Source: Hydra vulgaris (taxonomy: Eukaryota > Cnidaria > Hydrozoa > Anthoathecata > Hydridae). From it: a DNA stretch of 64,000 bases. The number at the start of each line of letters is the position of its first letter. Positions within the stretch are counted from its first letter, which is position 1. This document shows positions 12,303 through 26,315 of the stretch, piece by piece. Made by a program: the position numbers and the translations under genes. The stretch is from the NCBI RefSeq assembly GCF_038396675.1, contig NC_088933.1, positions 15,961,001-16,025,000 on the forward strand, written 5' to 3'. The notes under the pieces were generated by a model. It was not told the origin of the DNA and made no database searches. It was given only the letters and a program-made list of their open reading frames with translations.

Positions 12303-12513
12303 TTATATATAAGCAATATATAAAAAGCAAATACATAAAGAAATTCAAAATATTTTCTAATTCAATAGAATGTTAAAAAATTTTTGAGAAATTATAGTTA
12401 AAAAAGCTTCTTTTTTTTTTAATTGAGCTTTTTTTTTTAAATCACAAAACATATTTTGTTTAAGGGATACAAACTTTATTTTTTTACTCGGTAATATAAC
12501 AAGTTTTATTTAA

Positions 12514-12900
12514 ATGTTCAGACTACACTCATTGCGAAAGCTCGAGCTTTTGTGGCTGGTATTCTTAGATAAAGTTAAAAAAATTCAACATCATGTGGAA
12601 TATTTGCATTGCAACAGCCATATTATGAATGAGATAGTGAATGACAGCGTCAATAGGTGTCATGAGGGTTTTTTTTTTGTACTCTCTAGTTCTTCGAAAT
12701 ATTTACAGATATTTTAAAAAAACAGCGTCCAGATATGGGATATTCTATTAAAGTTTACTTGTGAGTCAGAAATAACTTTAAAAATATTATATATGACGCG
12801 TTGGTCAGGTCGATTGATTTTTCTTACTGTCGTTAAAGTAAAACTTGTTGATTTTTCAAAGGCTTTGAATGAGATATTAAATTGAAATATATGTATTTCC
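12514..12900 (+). pseudogene. hAT transposase (ZMYM1-like) fragment
   Basis: The frame reads VKKIQHHVEYLHCNSHIMNE and VNDSVNRCHEGFFFVLSSSS, then after a stop TLKILYMTRWSGR and ALNEILN. The C-H-N-H region, the FF-LSSS block and TRWSGR match the order found in hAT transposases of the ZMYM1-like group. Stops break the frame. It probably belonged to one of the elements whose ends are at 13702-13714 or 13806-13818. Confidence 0.5.
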
Positions 12901-13701
12901 TCATAAACTTTTAGTTAAATTTTTGGGTTTTACACTAATTTAGGAACCAATATGAAAGGTCATAAAAATATAAAATGATCTTGTTCAAAGCACTTTATGA
13001 ATGTGTTATCTTGATTATGTAAAATGTTTATATTGATAACATGAGTACTTTTTGGGCAACAGTTGTTTTACATAACTAACTTTTTATGCTGACTTTGCAT
13101 TTTAAAATTGCTTTTTTTGTTTTTTTAATTTTTTTTTTTAAGTTAAAATTGTTTTTATTTTAATTTAAAAAAAATTAAAATAAAAAATATTGAAGATTTT
13201 AGTTTTTTACCATGGATCCATCTTTTTGCAGCGACATCAAAAGATTATCTATTTACGCAAGATGTTTTATTCGTCTTGTATAAAAAAGTAAAGTTACAAA
13301 CTTTGAAAAAATTTACTGGCCTGGACGTCATTTTTTAAATTCAATTTTATCATTTTCAATTTGTGTGAACGGTACTCTTAGCGCTAATTGTTCAAATCGT
13401 AGAAATAACCGTTATACTATAAAATCATTCAAAAGGATGTTTTGACAAGCACACTTCTCTCTATATATACGGTGAATCATTACCCGTAGGCGTTCAGACA
13501 AGTTTAGACAACGTAACTGCTAATAAACTACTACTAAATGAATTTTTTAGTGAGAAAGAAAGAAGGTTTATGTTGAAAAATTTTTGATTTTTGTTTCACA
13601 TCAGCGTCTCCTAAAAAAAAAGGGCCCTCTATTTCTAAGATATTTTAGGACTTTCAGATTCTGGTGGGGGAGGGGGAGGGGGAGAGTGGATCTGGATCTC
13701 T
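12901..13701. other. No recognisable gene
   Basis: AT-rich decayed sequence following the hAT fragment. A G-rich run (ggtgggggagggggaggggg) at 13661-13680 is the subterminal part of the hAT end that follows. Confidence 0.35.
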
Positions 13702-13818
13702 GGATCCGTCACTGATTTAGTTCTGTATTTATTGTCATCTGGATTTATGGAAACTATGTTTCGGGAACTCCTCGGCCACTATTGCCTCTGTAAACCAAAA
13801 CTTCTAGCTACGCCACTG
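13702..13818. mobile_element. Two adjacent hAT right termini
   Basis: ggatccgtcactg (13702-13714) and agctacgccactg (13806-13818) are the complements of CAGTGACGGATCC and CAGTGGCGTAGCT. Both have the CAGTG-CG form of hAT ends and resemble the confirmed end at 962. Matching left ends were not found, so these are remnants, possibly one element nested in another. Confidence 0.5.
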
Positions 13819-14316
13819 TTTGTAATGTACGAAAAAAACTGAATAATGTTTGGGTTCCGAAAAAAGGGACTGTGTTTCCGCCGAATGTGATTACTAAAAA
13901 CTTAACAAAGAATTTTTAATTTTTGTTTTTGTCGAACAAACGTCATAGAAAACGATTGCAAGAAGAACCTCCTGCATTGAAAGTATAACTAATTTTACAA
14001 TTTTTTAAATGATCATAATTCAAAGGCCAATCGCGATGATAGCTATTTCTTTTAAATATCATAATAACACAGTTAATGAGGTATTAACTTTTTAGAATAA
14101 AATTTTTAATTGTAATTAACATATTAAAACTCTTTGTGATGATTAAAAATTCATGTGCAACGTTACCCTTCGTAAAATTAAAACATCAGAAGCAAGTCAT
14201 AAAGTTAATTGAATAGCAGTGCAATGAGTTCATTAAATGTAACGGTTTTTACAACATTTTCAATTTTTTAAATTTAATCGTTTGCAGTTATGAATGTTAT
14301 TGTTTTTTAAATAGAT

Positions 14317-14401
14317 ATGTATTCCGTTTATTCTTTTCCAGTTTTGGTAGCATTTCTTTTATACATTGAAAATCCAAACGATAAAGACACATATGAAAAT
14401 G
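14317..14401 (+). CDS. Exon 1 of the unknown membrane protein gene
   Basis: Starts at ATG 14317 and ends AAAATG|GTATTG, leaving phase 1. The encoded 28 residues are mostly hydrophobic, then ENPNDKDTYEN. Confidence 0.65.
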
Positions 14402-14664
14402 GTATTGTTTTATATATTTTTATTGAACAGAAATTAAATTAAATTTTCACTAATTAATCTAATTTAATTTAGTATTTTAACATTATTGTAACGTTTTAAT
14501 TAGTAAATTTATTTATTTTAACGTATGAAATAAGTAATTAAGCAAATAGAGCAAAAATAGTTTTTATTCTATTCTTAGTTATTCTAACAACTGAACAACT
14601 TTGCTTTATTTTGAATTGTTCAATTTCTATTGTCTAAAACATATTATCTAATGATATACTTTTT

Positions 14665-14756
<92 letters not shown>

Positions 14757-17675
14757 GGAGTACAGTGGATCGAGGGGCAAAGATTAGAACTTTGCTCCTC
14801 TTGATAATGTTATCATTTCATGTGCTCATATATCAGTCATCTTTATTTATAGTTGTTACCACAATTTTTGACTACCGGTTTTTGGTAGGTAATTTGTGCC
14901 TTTAGCTAACTAAAGTAAATTTTCTTACTATCCTTATGTTAGTTATGAAGATCATGGTTGAAATAATTTCAAAATTTGAATTTTTTCATTTGGATTATTG
15001 ATATTTATGCTTCCTTTTAGTAGTTTAGCTTTTATTTTAACAATATTCATGTCTCAATAAATTAGACTTAAGTTAACTTAGTTTGTTATGGTGGGGCACA
15101 GTGAATTGGGGTACAGTGAATAGGTTGATTCACTATGCCCAATTAATGATCTTAAAGATTAAATAGATTTTTAACAGGCAAATTACATGAAAATGAATTT
15201 ATTAATTTAAATTTATGAATTAATTAGTAATAAATTATGAATAATAATATTTATATAACTTTTTAATATTTTTATAATTTTTGTTATCAATAAAATTCTT
15301 TTCTTTGATTCTCAATTGTTTTTATTTATTAGATTAGTTTAAAATCAAAAATGTCTACTTTTTTGATTTTAAACTAATCTAATTAATAAAAGTATGCCAA
15401 AAGTATAGTGTACAGTGTCTTTACTCCATCAGCCTCAAAGTTATTTGGCTATGCCCTTATTCACTATCAATAAATCACGGCTGTTTTCAGTTATTTACTG
15501 TGCTGTGTTAAGTTATTCGCTGTGCCCCAATACTGGGGCACAGTGAATAACATAACTTTAAACCTTCCTGTGAGCTGTTAGATAATAAATATTTGGGTTT
15601 CAATAATTTATTAACTTCCCCTACATACATGCATACATGCATACATACATACATACATACATACATACATACATACATACATACATACATACATACATAC
15701 ATACATACATACATACACACATACACACATACATACATGCATCTTTCAACCTCCTCCTAAATCTTGTAAAAGATGTTGTACAAGGAGGCGTTGAGTGGTT
15801 TTGTTTTATGAGTTAATGAACATCTTGTTTTCAACTATTTGCCAGAGTAGCATTATTAATGTTATCAATAGTTGCCATTAGTAAAACATTCTTTATCTTC
15901 ATTGAAATTTTATTGCAGTGACTTAAGTGTTCAAATAGTGGTTTACATTAGTAACATTTAGACTGCTTTTAATAGTATAAATAACTTCAAAGTAAAAGTG
16001 CTTTATTTTATGCCCCAAGAATGCCAAGACTAGATAATACTTTTTTTCAGTATGTTCTAGAATAAATTTTCTTGAAATTTAACAAAAGTTAAGCAAACAT
16101 ATAAACTTAAATTAAATTCAAGATTTGATTTAAATTTGTATGATAGCTTAACTTTTATTACATTTGCATAATATTTTGTCTTTAAATTTTAATTTCTTTT
16201 AAACTAAAATTGTTTTTAGATTACTCCTCGAACACGAGCATTAAAAATCTGACAACGCAACATACATATCCAAGTTCTAAAATTTTAGAAAGTATAATCT
16301 ATAAAAATGAATCAGAAGATATCGAGTATTCTTTAATAAGAGATCTTGGTTCCAGCCATTTTGTTTATAAAGTTGAATTAAAGAATAGTACAGGTGTAAA
16401 AGTAAATCACGTTTCTCGTGATTCTGAAAAACGTTCTAATTTTAAAGGTGAAAAGAATTTAAACTTTTTTTTATTAAAATACCAATTTTATTTGGAAGAA
16501 GTCTTTTCAACATAAAAACTAGTACAATGAATATTTAAAATGTTTCAAGTTTTGAATATGTTTCAAGATATTTTTAAAATCTTTTTTAGTTTTAACTATT
16601 ATTGAAATGTTTAAACTTGCGACTCGGTTTCTTGAATCTTTAAACTTGCAACTAGGTTTCTTGAATCTTTAAACTTGCAACTAGGTTTCTTGAATCTTTA
16701 AACTTGCGACTAGGTTTCTTGAATCTTTAAACTTGCGACTAGGTTTCTTGAATCTTTTTCAATTGCCAGGTTCAATTAAACAAGTTTTACTCAAAAAAAA
16801 TGTTAAATTTTGATAAAGAAAAGTTAATTTTTCGATTTTTTAAATGTAAAATCTAAAAATTTACATAATAAGGTTGTTACTTTATTTTTTTAGATCTACT
16901 TGCTGCACTCAAATCTACTTCATACCTCGTTGAACTATTAGTTTGGTTCTTAATCACTGATTTTATTATTATCTTTGGTTTAATAACAGTCAATATTTTA
17001 GCGTAAGTTACATGCATTATTTAATCTTTCTACTTTCTTTTATTGAAAGCGTAAACAGAATGTACTTTTTTCATTATCAATGCTAACAAAGAAACGTTTT
17101 TTAGAAGTTCTTTAATAATTAAAATAAAGCTAAATTCAGTTTTATATTGCGAACTTGGTTTTGATATTTAAATTTAAAAAAATTTTACATGCAGGACTAC
17201 ATTAATACGTTACGTCATGAAAATCGTTAACTGGTTACATTTTCGTATACGCTCTACTATTTTTCCACAATCAACTTTAAATCATAAAGGTTTGGATCAA
17301 GAAGTTTCTTTATTTAAGGAAATTGAAACAGCTAATGAACAGAGGTGTTCATCTATGATTGAAGAAAAACACGACGACGCGCATATTTTCAGTTCTCCAG
17401 AATGTTGTGATGTACCTAACAATCTAAATGCATCAGACGGAGACAACTTTCCATATAGCTACATTTTTGAATCCCATGACGACGACCTTCATAGTACACC
17501 TTTAGATTATAGTTATAAAAAAAATAAAATATATCATTCAACTGCACCTTATGAATTTAGTCCAAAGAAACTAAAGCAATATCTGCGTGAAAAATACTTA
17601 GAGCTTGACAGACTCGGTATTACAATTGACGAGAACGGATATTTTCTTGAGGAAAAAATGAACATGGTGATATAA
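14317..17675 (+). CDS. Unknown single-pass membrane protein, four exons, 300 aa
   Basis: Exons 14317-14401, 16220-16447, 16894-17002 and 17195-17675 have GT-AG borders. The phases (1, 1, 2) join without a frame break into 903 nt. The protein starts MYSVYSFPVLVAFLLYIENP, a hydrophobic start that could be a weak signal peptide though it lacks the usual basic residues. An ectodomain of about 75 residues with N-x-S/T sites (NTS, NLT, NES, NST) follows. Near residues 115-140 is one membrane span (LLVWFLITDFIIIFGLITV). A C-terminal part of about 165 residues starts with basic residues (RYVMK, FRIRS), is then acidic, and ends in a charged helix (SPKKLKQYLREKYLELDRLG). The basic residues after the span predict a cytoplasmic tail. 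An in-frame TAA (14308) precedes the ATG. An AG at 14313-14314 also leaves room for an upstream or trans-spliced exon. I do not recognise the family. Confidence 0.75.
14672..14755. repeat. (GT)n microsatellite in intron 1
   Basis: About 42 GT units, perfect after the first few bases. Confidence 0.95.
15091..15529. mobile_element. MITE with GGGGCACAGTGAAT termini, in intron 1
   Basis: gtggggcacagtgaatt (15091-15107) and its complement attcgctgtgcccca (15514-15528) bound 440 bp of AT-rich non-coding DNA. Further copies of the motif sit just outside (15535-15548) and inside (near 15110). A hairpin with about 25-bp arms lies in the middle (15327-15384). Confidence 0.55.
15621..15740. repeat. (CATA)n tetranucleotide microsatellite
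   Basis: About 29 units of CATA/TACA with a few GCATA and CACACA variants, in intron 1. Confidence 0.93.
16220..16447 (+). CDS. Exon 2 of the unknown membrane protein gene
   Basis: Acceptor TGTTTTTAG|ATTACTCC and donor TTTAAAG|GTGAAA. The first codon is completed to Asp by the G of exon 1. Encodes the ectodomain, with four possible N-glycosylation sequons. Confidence 0.78.
16610..16754. repeat. Minisatellite, 29-bp unit, five copies, in intron 2
   Basis: Five tandem copies of a 29-bp unit containing tttaaacttgc and aggtttcttgaatc, differing by a g/a and a c/a change. It lies between exons 2 and 3 of the unknown gene. Confidence 0.92.
16894..17002 (+). CDS. Exon 3, membrane span of the unknown gene
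   Basis: Acceptor after a T-rich run (TTTTTTTAG|ATCTAC) and consensus donor TTAGC|GTAAGT. Encodes about 36 residues, nearly all hydrophobic in the second half. Confidence 0.8.
17195..17675 (+). CDS. Exon 4, cytoplasmic tail and stop
   Basis: Acceptor TTTTACATGCAG|GACTAC. The codon split is GC|G. The exon runs open for 160 codons to TAA at 17673-17675, the longest non-repeat reading frame in this part of the window. Confidence 0.82.
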
Positions 17676-17693
17676 GGTAGCAATATATCGCAC

Positions 17694-17699
17694 AATAAA
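17694..17699 (+). promoter_or_regulatory. Polyadenylation signal of the unknown gene
   Basis: AATAAA lies 19 nt after the stop codon. The very short 3' UTR it implies is inference. Confidence 0.45.
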
Positions 17700-17719
17700 T
17701 TAGATTTATATTTTTGTAT

Positions 17720-18220
17720 ATGCACATAAATACATTTACAATTTTTTTATTAACTTTCATGTATTTTTTTATAAAAACAGTGAAACTAAAAATTTTAAAG
17801 TAACTATTGTATTCATCTCAAAGAAAAAAGTTCAAGAATTAATGTTGTTTTCATGTGTTATTTTTAATAATAGATTCTATTTTGGCGAATCATTTCATAA
17901 CTAAGGTGCCGCATAATAGAGAAACAAACATACAAAGTGTTTTTTCTTTTTATCAATCATATGCTTATTAAAAGAGTTGTAGTGACATTTAAGTGTCTAT
18001 AATGCCTAAATCTTACATGTAAAACTTTTGAGTGTCTATAATGTCTAAATCTTATATGTAAAAGCCACATTACTAACTTATCCGGTAAAATTTTAAATAA
18101 CATTGGTTGTTTTAATGACATTTTATGTAGTACTTGATAATTTTTTTTTTTAATATATAAAACATAAAATACAGCTAAGTATTTTTGATTTATTTACGTG
18201 ACATTTCAGTCAGATTAGCT
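17720..18220. other. No gene seen
   Basis: AT-rich. A 37-bp near-direct repeat (gtctataatg-ctaaatctta-atgtaaaa) occurs at 17994-18024 and 18034-18063. Confidence 0.4.
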
Positions 18221-18224
18221 CAGA

Positions 18225-18391
18225 CCGTCGTCAGACGTAAAATTAAAATGCTTTATAAGCAGGAGATCCAGGTTCGAAACGAGCTCCTGACATATTTTCG
18301 CGTCAAGGTAAGGAACGAGGCGTGAACTTCCTGGTGAAATGCACTTTCGCGGTGCTCTGTGACAAGACCGTTAGGGCTTCTTGGGGCACCT
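18225..18391 (+). mobile_element. tRNA-derived SINE, copy 1
   Basis: The tRNA-like head carries an A-box-like tagctcag, the loop gctttataagc and a B-box-like ggttcgaaac (18272-18281). It is followed by a body containing gtgctctgtgacaagaccgt and ending cttcttggggcacct. The same body occurs on the minus strand at 48968-49140. A Pol III promoter is expected at A and B boxes, but activity is not shown. Confidence 0.75.
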
Positions 18392-18429
18392 AAAAAAATA
18401 CAATAATTATCTCACAAAAAACGTATGTA

Positions 18430-18905
18430 AAAAAACCGTTAAGAAGACATTATAAATATGAGCTGACGTAATAATTTTGACATGAAAACTAATTTGAAAA
18501 TTTGATGGTTTTTTTTAAAAAGTGGTCCCCATCTATTTGACGCAATTTTGACATCGTTGTCCTTGTTCAAAAGTGGTGGGAAGTGCCTTATCTCGTAATT
18601 GGTTTGGGCATAATTAATCTCAAGGGACTCACATATTTTCCTTTCATGGTAGTTATAATTGAGTGCGATTGTTTTGGGATGCATCCAATTAAATATATCG
18701 TGGCAGTCCTTGCACTGTTCTGTTCATGTTCATGCTCCGTCATACCAATTGCCTTTCATGCTGTTTACCTGATGCTCAATACTTCTTTGTACAATTTTCT
18801 TTTTCGTTTCTCCAATATAAACGCCACTGCATGAACACATAAGCTTATACACACCCGAGTCGCTATTTTGTAAGAGTTTGATTTTCTTATTACATAAAAA
18901 ATCTT
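18430..18905 (-). pseudogene. Penelope-like element, GIY-YIG endonuclease part
   Basis: The minus strand reads NKKIKLLQNSDSGVYKLMCS, CSGVYIGETKKKIVQRSIEH, then EQCKDCHDIFNWMHPKT and YHERKICESLEINYAQTN. This is a well preserved GIY-YIG nuclease (GVYKL ... VYIGET ... H ... E) of the Penelope-like type, with about one stop (near 18730). The upstream part of the same element is at 24070-24290, separated by an insertion of ~5.1 kb. Confidence 0.75.
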
Positions 18906-18939
18906 TTTAAAGTTGTCGGTTTTGCACAGCAAAATCCAT

Positions 18940-19430
18940 GATTCTTGTTTTAAGCAAAAAAAGTCTTAAAACAAGAAAAAAAAGACTTGTCCGTCACGTA
19001 AGTACTTTTTTTCTTGTTTTAAGAATGTTTATTCTTAAAATAAGAACTTTTTTTCTTGTTTTAAGAATTTTTTTTCTTAAATATTTTTTCTTTCTTGTTT
19101 TAAGAATTTTTATTCTTAAAACAAGAATTTTTTTTTTGTTTCAAGAATTTGTATTCTTAAAGCAAGAATTTTTTTTCTTGTTTCAAGAATATTTTTGCTC
19201 AGAATAAGAATTTTTTTTCTTCCTTCAAGTATTTATATTCTTAAAATAAGAACTTTTTTTCTTGTTTCAAGAATATTTTTTCTCAAATAAAGATGTTTTT
19301 TTCTTGTTTTAAAATTTATTTTTATCAATAAGAATTTTTTTCTTATTTTAAGGACATTTTTGCTTAATATAAGATTCTATTATCTTGTTTCAATAATATT
19401 TCCTTGAACGGTAAAACAATATTACAAGAG
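18940..19430. repeat. Minisatellite of palindromic ttcttgttttaagaat units
   Basis: About a dozen degenerate units of TTCTTGTTTTAAGAATTTTT alternating with ATTCTTAAAACAAGAA. Each unit is itself nearly self-complementary. Confidence 0.85.
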
Positions 19431-19935
19431 TATTTTTTTTTATGGAAAAAATGAAACATTTTGAAATTAGGATGGTATAAAATAAGAATATTCAAAAAGT
19501 ATTTATATATTTAAACAAATCTCATCGTTGAAATAAAACTTGTTGTTCTTTGAACGTCCAGTTATAGGTAATGCTTGTAGCGGCAATACTCCTCCCATAG
19601 GCTACTCATCTGACTCAAATGAGTTTCTGTTGAGCTTTTATCTTTAAATTAAATAGAATTTAAGTGTAAAATATAATGTAAATTGTGTATGCCGTCATGA
19701 CATGGGCGTCATAATCCATGTCCATTACATAGTGTATTCCAATAAGTCCAATCACGGCGTCAGAAAATGAAATACTTCATAAAATAATTTTTTTGCCATG
19801 CATAACGATTGCCTCGTCTCCATCGTCTGCTATGATAAGGATTTATTTTATCTAAAAATAAATTTAACAAACTCAAATCTAAAACTTAACATTACCATCT
19901 TTTCATACGTAAAAATTTTAGAAAACCTTACTTTG

Positions 19936-19936
<1 letters not shown>
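19431..19936. other. No gene recognised
   Basis: 19550-19780 is less AT-rich (agcggcaatactcctcccat, gacatgggcgtcataatcc), which suggests a remnant of a repeat or old coding DNA, but no family was recognised. Confidence 0.3.
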
Positions 19937-23454
<3,518 letters not shown>

Positions 23455-23755
23455 AAGGGCCGATGCGAGTAGGTGTCATGTGGAGGGGGTGGGGGGGAGT
23501 CTATTACAGCTTTTGCTGACTGAAAATTAAAATAAATAAATAATGTCCTTGTTTTTTAGAATTTGCCCATTGCCTTATCGACACTTGCCGAATGACTGTC
23601 TAAATTTACTGACTAACTTGTCTGAAAGGTCTGTATTTGCCGACTGACTTGTCAAAAATAGGTAAATTTGCCAAAAATAGGTAAATGAGCGAATAAATCA
23701 TTGATAGAGGGGAGTCACACCCCTTCCCCCCCCCCACCCCAATTGCGCAGGACTT
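23455..23755. repeat. Possible MITE with G-run and C-run ends
   Basis: The left edge has gtggagggggtgggggggag (23480-23499) and the right edge accccttccccccccccacc (23719-23738), in inverted sense. Between are repeated gccgactgacttgtc and atttgccaaaaataggtaaa motifs. The pairing is low-complexity, so this is tentative. Confidence 0.35.
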
Positions 23756-23819
23756 ATTATTATTCCTAATTTTATAATACTATTATGATATTATAAAATT
23801 AGAAATAATGTTTTTATTG

Positions 23820-24030
23820 AAATATCCTTAAATAAGAATGAAGTTCTTAAAATAAGAATGAAGTTCCTTAAATAAGAATCAAGTTCTTAAAATAAGAATC
23901 AAGTTCTTAAAACAAGAATTAGGTTCCTAAAATAAGAATCAAGTTCTTAAAACAAGAATGAAGTTCTTAAAATAAGAACAAAAGTTCTTAAAATAAGAAC
24001 AAAAGTTCTTAAAATGAGAACAAAAATTCT
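23820..24030. repeat. Minisatellite of aagttcttaaaataagaat units
   Basis: About nine copies of a 19-21 bp unit (aagttcttaaaataagaat with c/g variants). Related in motif to the array at 18940-19430, at the opposite end of the inserted block. Confidence 0.88.
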
Positions 24031-24059
24031 TGACCTAGAGTCTTGGATTTTGCTGTGCG

Positions 24060-24290
24060 TAAATACAACTTTAACGCCGTATCTCTTGAGCTCTTTCCTT
24101 AATGTTGATCCTATTTTAAAATTCATGGGAGTTTTATTGTTATATAACCATTTTCTGTTTTATCTGCAACTACACCAACAGGATTATTTTTGATTTTAAG
24201 ATAATTCTTTATTATAAGCTCTAACTCTGATCTTTTATGGCCATTTTCGACAAACATATTTATCGTAAGTTGCATTTCATCTGGAATGTA
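24060..24290 (-). pseudogene. Penelope-like element, region upstream of the endonuclease
   Basis: The minus strand reads YIPDEMQLTINMFVENGHKR, SELELIIKNYLKIKN, then TIKLPWILK and SSRDTALKLYLRT. The LPWI-x-G block normally sits between reverse transcriptase and GIY-YIG endonuclease in Penelope-like elements. The missing continuation is at 18905 on the same strand. Confidence 0.6.
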
Positions 24291-24489
24291 CTTTGGGTAA
24301 CAAATTTTTGGCTCTTGAAATAAAAGTTATTGCAGGAATAATGTTTGAATTAGGTTTTATTTGTATATTCGTAATTGCGAATTTTCGATGGATTTTAAAT
24401 TCAAAGGTGAAATTGTTTGTATTTATTACTTTATATCTATATATAATAGCATTGGTGTTTTATCCAAAGCAAGAAGCGTTTTAAAGAAA

Positions 24490-25905
24490 CTTGAGGTATC
24501 AGAAAATTTCATTGGATTCTATGAAATTGAGAATATCTAAGAGGAGACTATTTTTAATACTATAATGGACAGCCTTTTAAGATGCAATATTGGCATTCAA
24601 AATTGTCGAGGTGTTTCGTTTGATGGTGCAGCTAATACGAGTAGACTGAAAACGGGTGTCGCTAAGCGTTTAAATGATAAAGCAGAAGGGCTTGCTCCAT
24701 TCTGTCATTGTTATGGTCACTCTCTAAGCCTTTTTTGAAAGATGTTTTCAAGAAAACGTAAAATCCCACTTTATCTGATTGCCTTGATTTTGAACATGAA
24801 ATATCAAAACTAATAAAAAAATCACCAAAACGAGATACTTTATTAAACAAACTGAAAGCTGAGTTGTCTGATGTAGCAGGTATTGCGGGTATTAGAACTT
24901 GTTTTGTCCAACTAGATGGACTGTGAAAGGATCAAGTTGCAAATCAATAATCAACAATTATGTATTGCTTCTTCAGTTGCGGGATATCTGCCTCGAAGAC
25001 AATTTAGATTCTGAAACAAGATCAAGAATCGTTGGCATTCAAGCCACAATAAAAAAGTTTGACTTTTTCTTTGCTCTACATCTTAGTTGTCGTATTTTTA
25101 TGATTACTGATAACTTATCTAAAACCCTTCGACAGACACGTATGTCTGCTTCTGAAGTTAGGGACATTGCAATGTTGACTGTCAAAACACTCATGGATAT
25201 GCGAAATGAGGAGTGGTTCAATTTGTGGTAGCAAAAACTTTAGAAGCATGCGATTGATTTCCCGGACCTCGAGGAACCTAAGCTTCCGAGAAAAAGGAAG
25301 ATGCCAGCACGGTATGAGGAGGGTTGTAGTGCCACATATCATTATGTTGAGACAGCCATTCAGTACTATCGTGCCACATACTACAATGTAATTGATTTTT
25401 CTGTTATCAAATAAACGCTATCAAATATCGTTTTGATCAAGCAGGACAGAAACAACTTGAAAAGCTGGAGAAACTTTTGCTTTCTGAAGATGTCACAGAT
25501 ACCATAGCATGGATAAAAAAGACATACTCAGATATTGACACGGACTTACTAGATGTGCAACTTGGGCTATACAGAACAATGTTTGATGAAATTCCAAGGT
25601 ATGTCAGTGATGTTGTCTCACATTTCACACAGTTTTCCTCTTCTCAATTATCTTCTATTTCTGAAGTTGTCAAAGTGCTCAAGCTGATTCTAGTTACTCC
25701 AGCAACAAATGCTGTTAGTGAACGAGCATTTTCAAAAATGAGAAGACTCAAAACTTTTCTGAGAACGACGATGAAACAGCAGAGGGTGAATAATTTGGCA
25801 ATGTTACACCTCTATTCAAACTGTGCAAACCAACTTGATCCAGAAAAAGTGATAACAGCGTTCTGTAGGGATCATCCTTATAGAACAAGTTTATTCGGAT
25901 TTTAG
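24490..25905 (+). pseudogene. hAT transposase (DUF4371/ZMYM1-like), broken
   Basis: In order: CRGVSFDGAANTSRLKTGV, CHCYGHSLSLF, then after frameshifts CPTRWTVKGSSCKSI and LLQLRDICLEDNLDSETRSR, ending in the hAT dimerisation region with TPATNAVSERAFSKMRRLKT and NNLAMLHLYS before the stop at 25903. SFDGAAN is the usual catalytic-Asp block, CHCYGHSLSL the following C-H block, and SERAFSKMRR the C-terminal signature. At least three frame changes and several stops make it inactive. The longest open piece is 25477-25905. Confidence 0.78.
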
Positions 25906-26220
25906 GGTTTTTATTTTGAACTTGAACTATAGTACTACATGTGTATACAGTTTTATGTACCTACAACCTAAACTATTCTATACTATTATAAATTATTTCT
26001 GGTTATTATCAGCCTTTTGTATTCTCATTTTATATAGAACCAAATATGTACTATAGTACCCATATATTCACTATTCAACAAATACAAAAATATAATATGT
26101 AATTTTAATATGTATAACTCCAAAGAAACATATAAAACAACATTTATTTTTGGGGGGTACACTAAAGGAATCCGCCTTTTTCAGTGTGGCTCCCCCAGTT
26201 TATAAAAGCTTCCTAGGCCC

Positions 26221-26223
<3 letters not shown>
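24490..26223 (+). mobile_element. hAT element, right part, with transposase remnant
   Basis: The transposase remnant (24490-25905) is followed by a right terminus whose complement reads CAGGGGCCTAGGAAGC (26208-26223), a hAT-type end directly abutting a TA array. The left terminus was not found, so the 5' side is truncated. Confidence 0.62.

Positions 26224-26310
<87 letters not shown>
26224..26310. repeat. (TA)n microsatellite
   Basis: Uninterrupted TA between the hAT right end and the Penelope-like element. Confidence 0.95.

Positions 26311-26311
<1 letters not shown>

Positions 26312-26315
<4 letters not shown>

Noticed and set aside
18938..19207. Plus-strand 89-codon frame rich in Phe and Leu
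   Set aside because: It is the translation of the ttcttgttttaagaa minisatellite.
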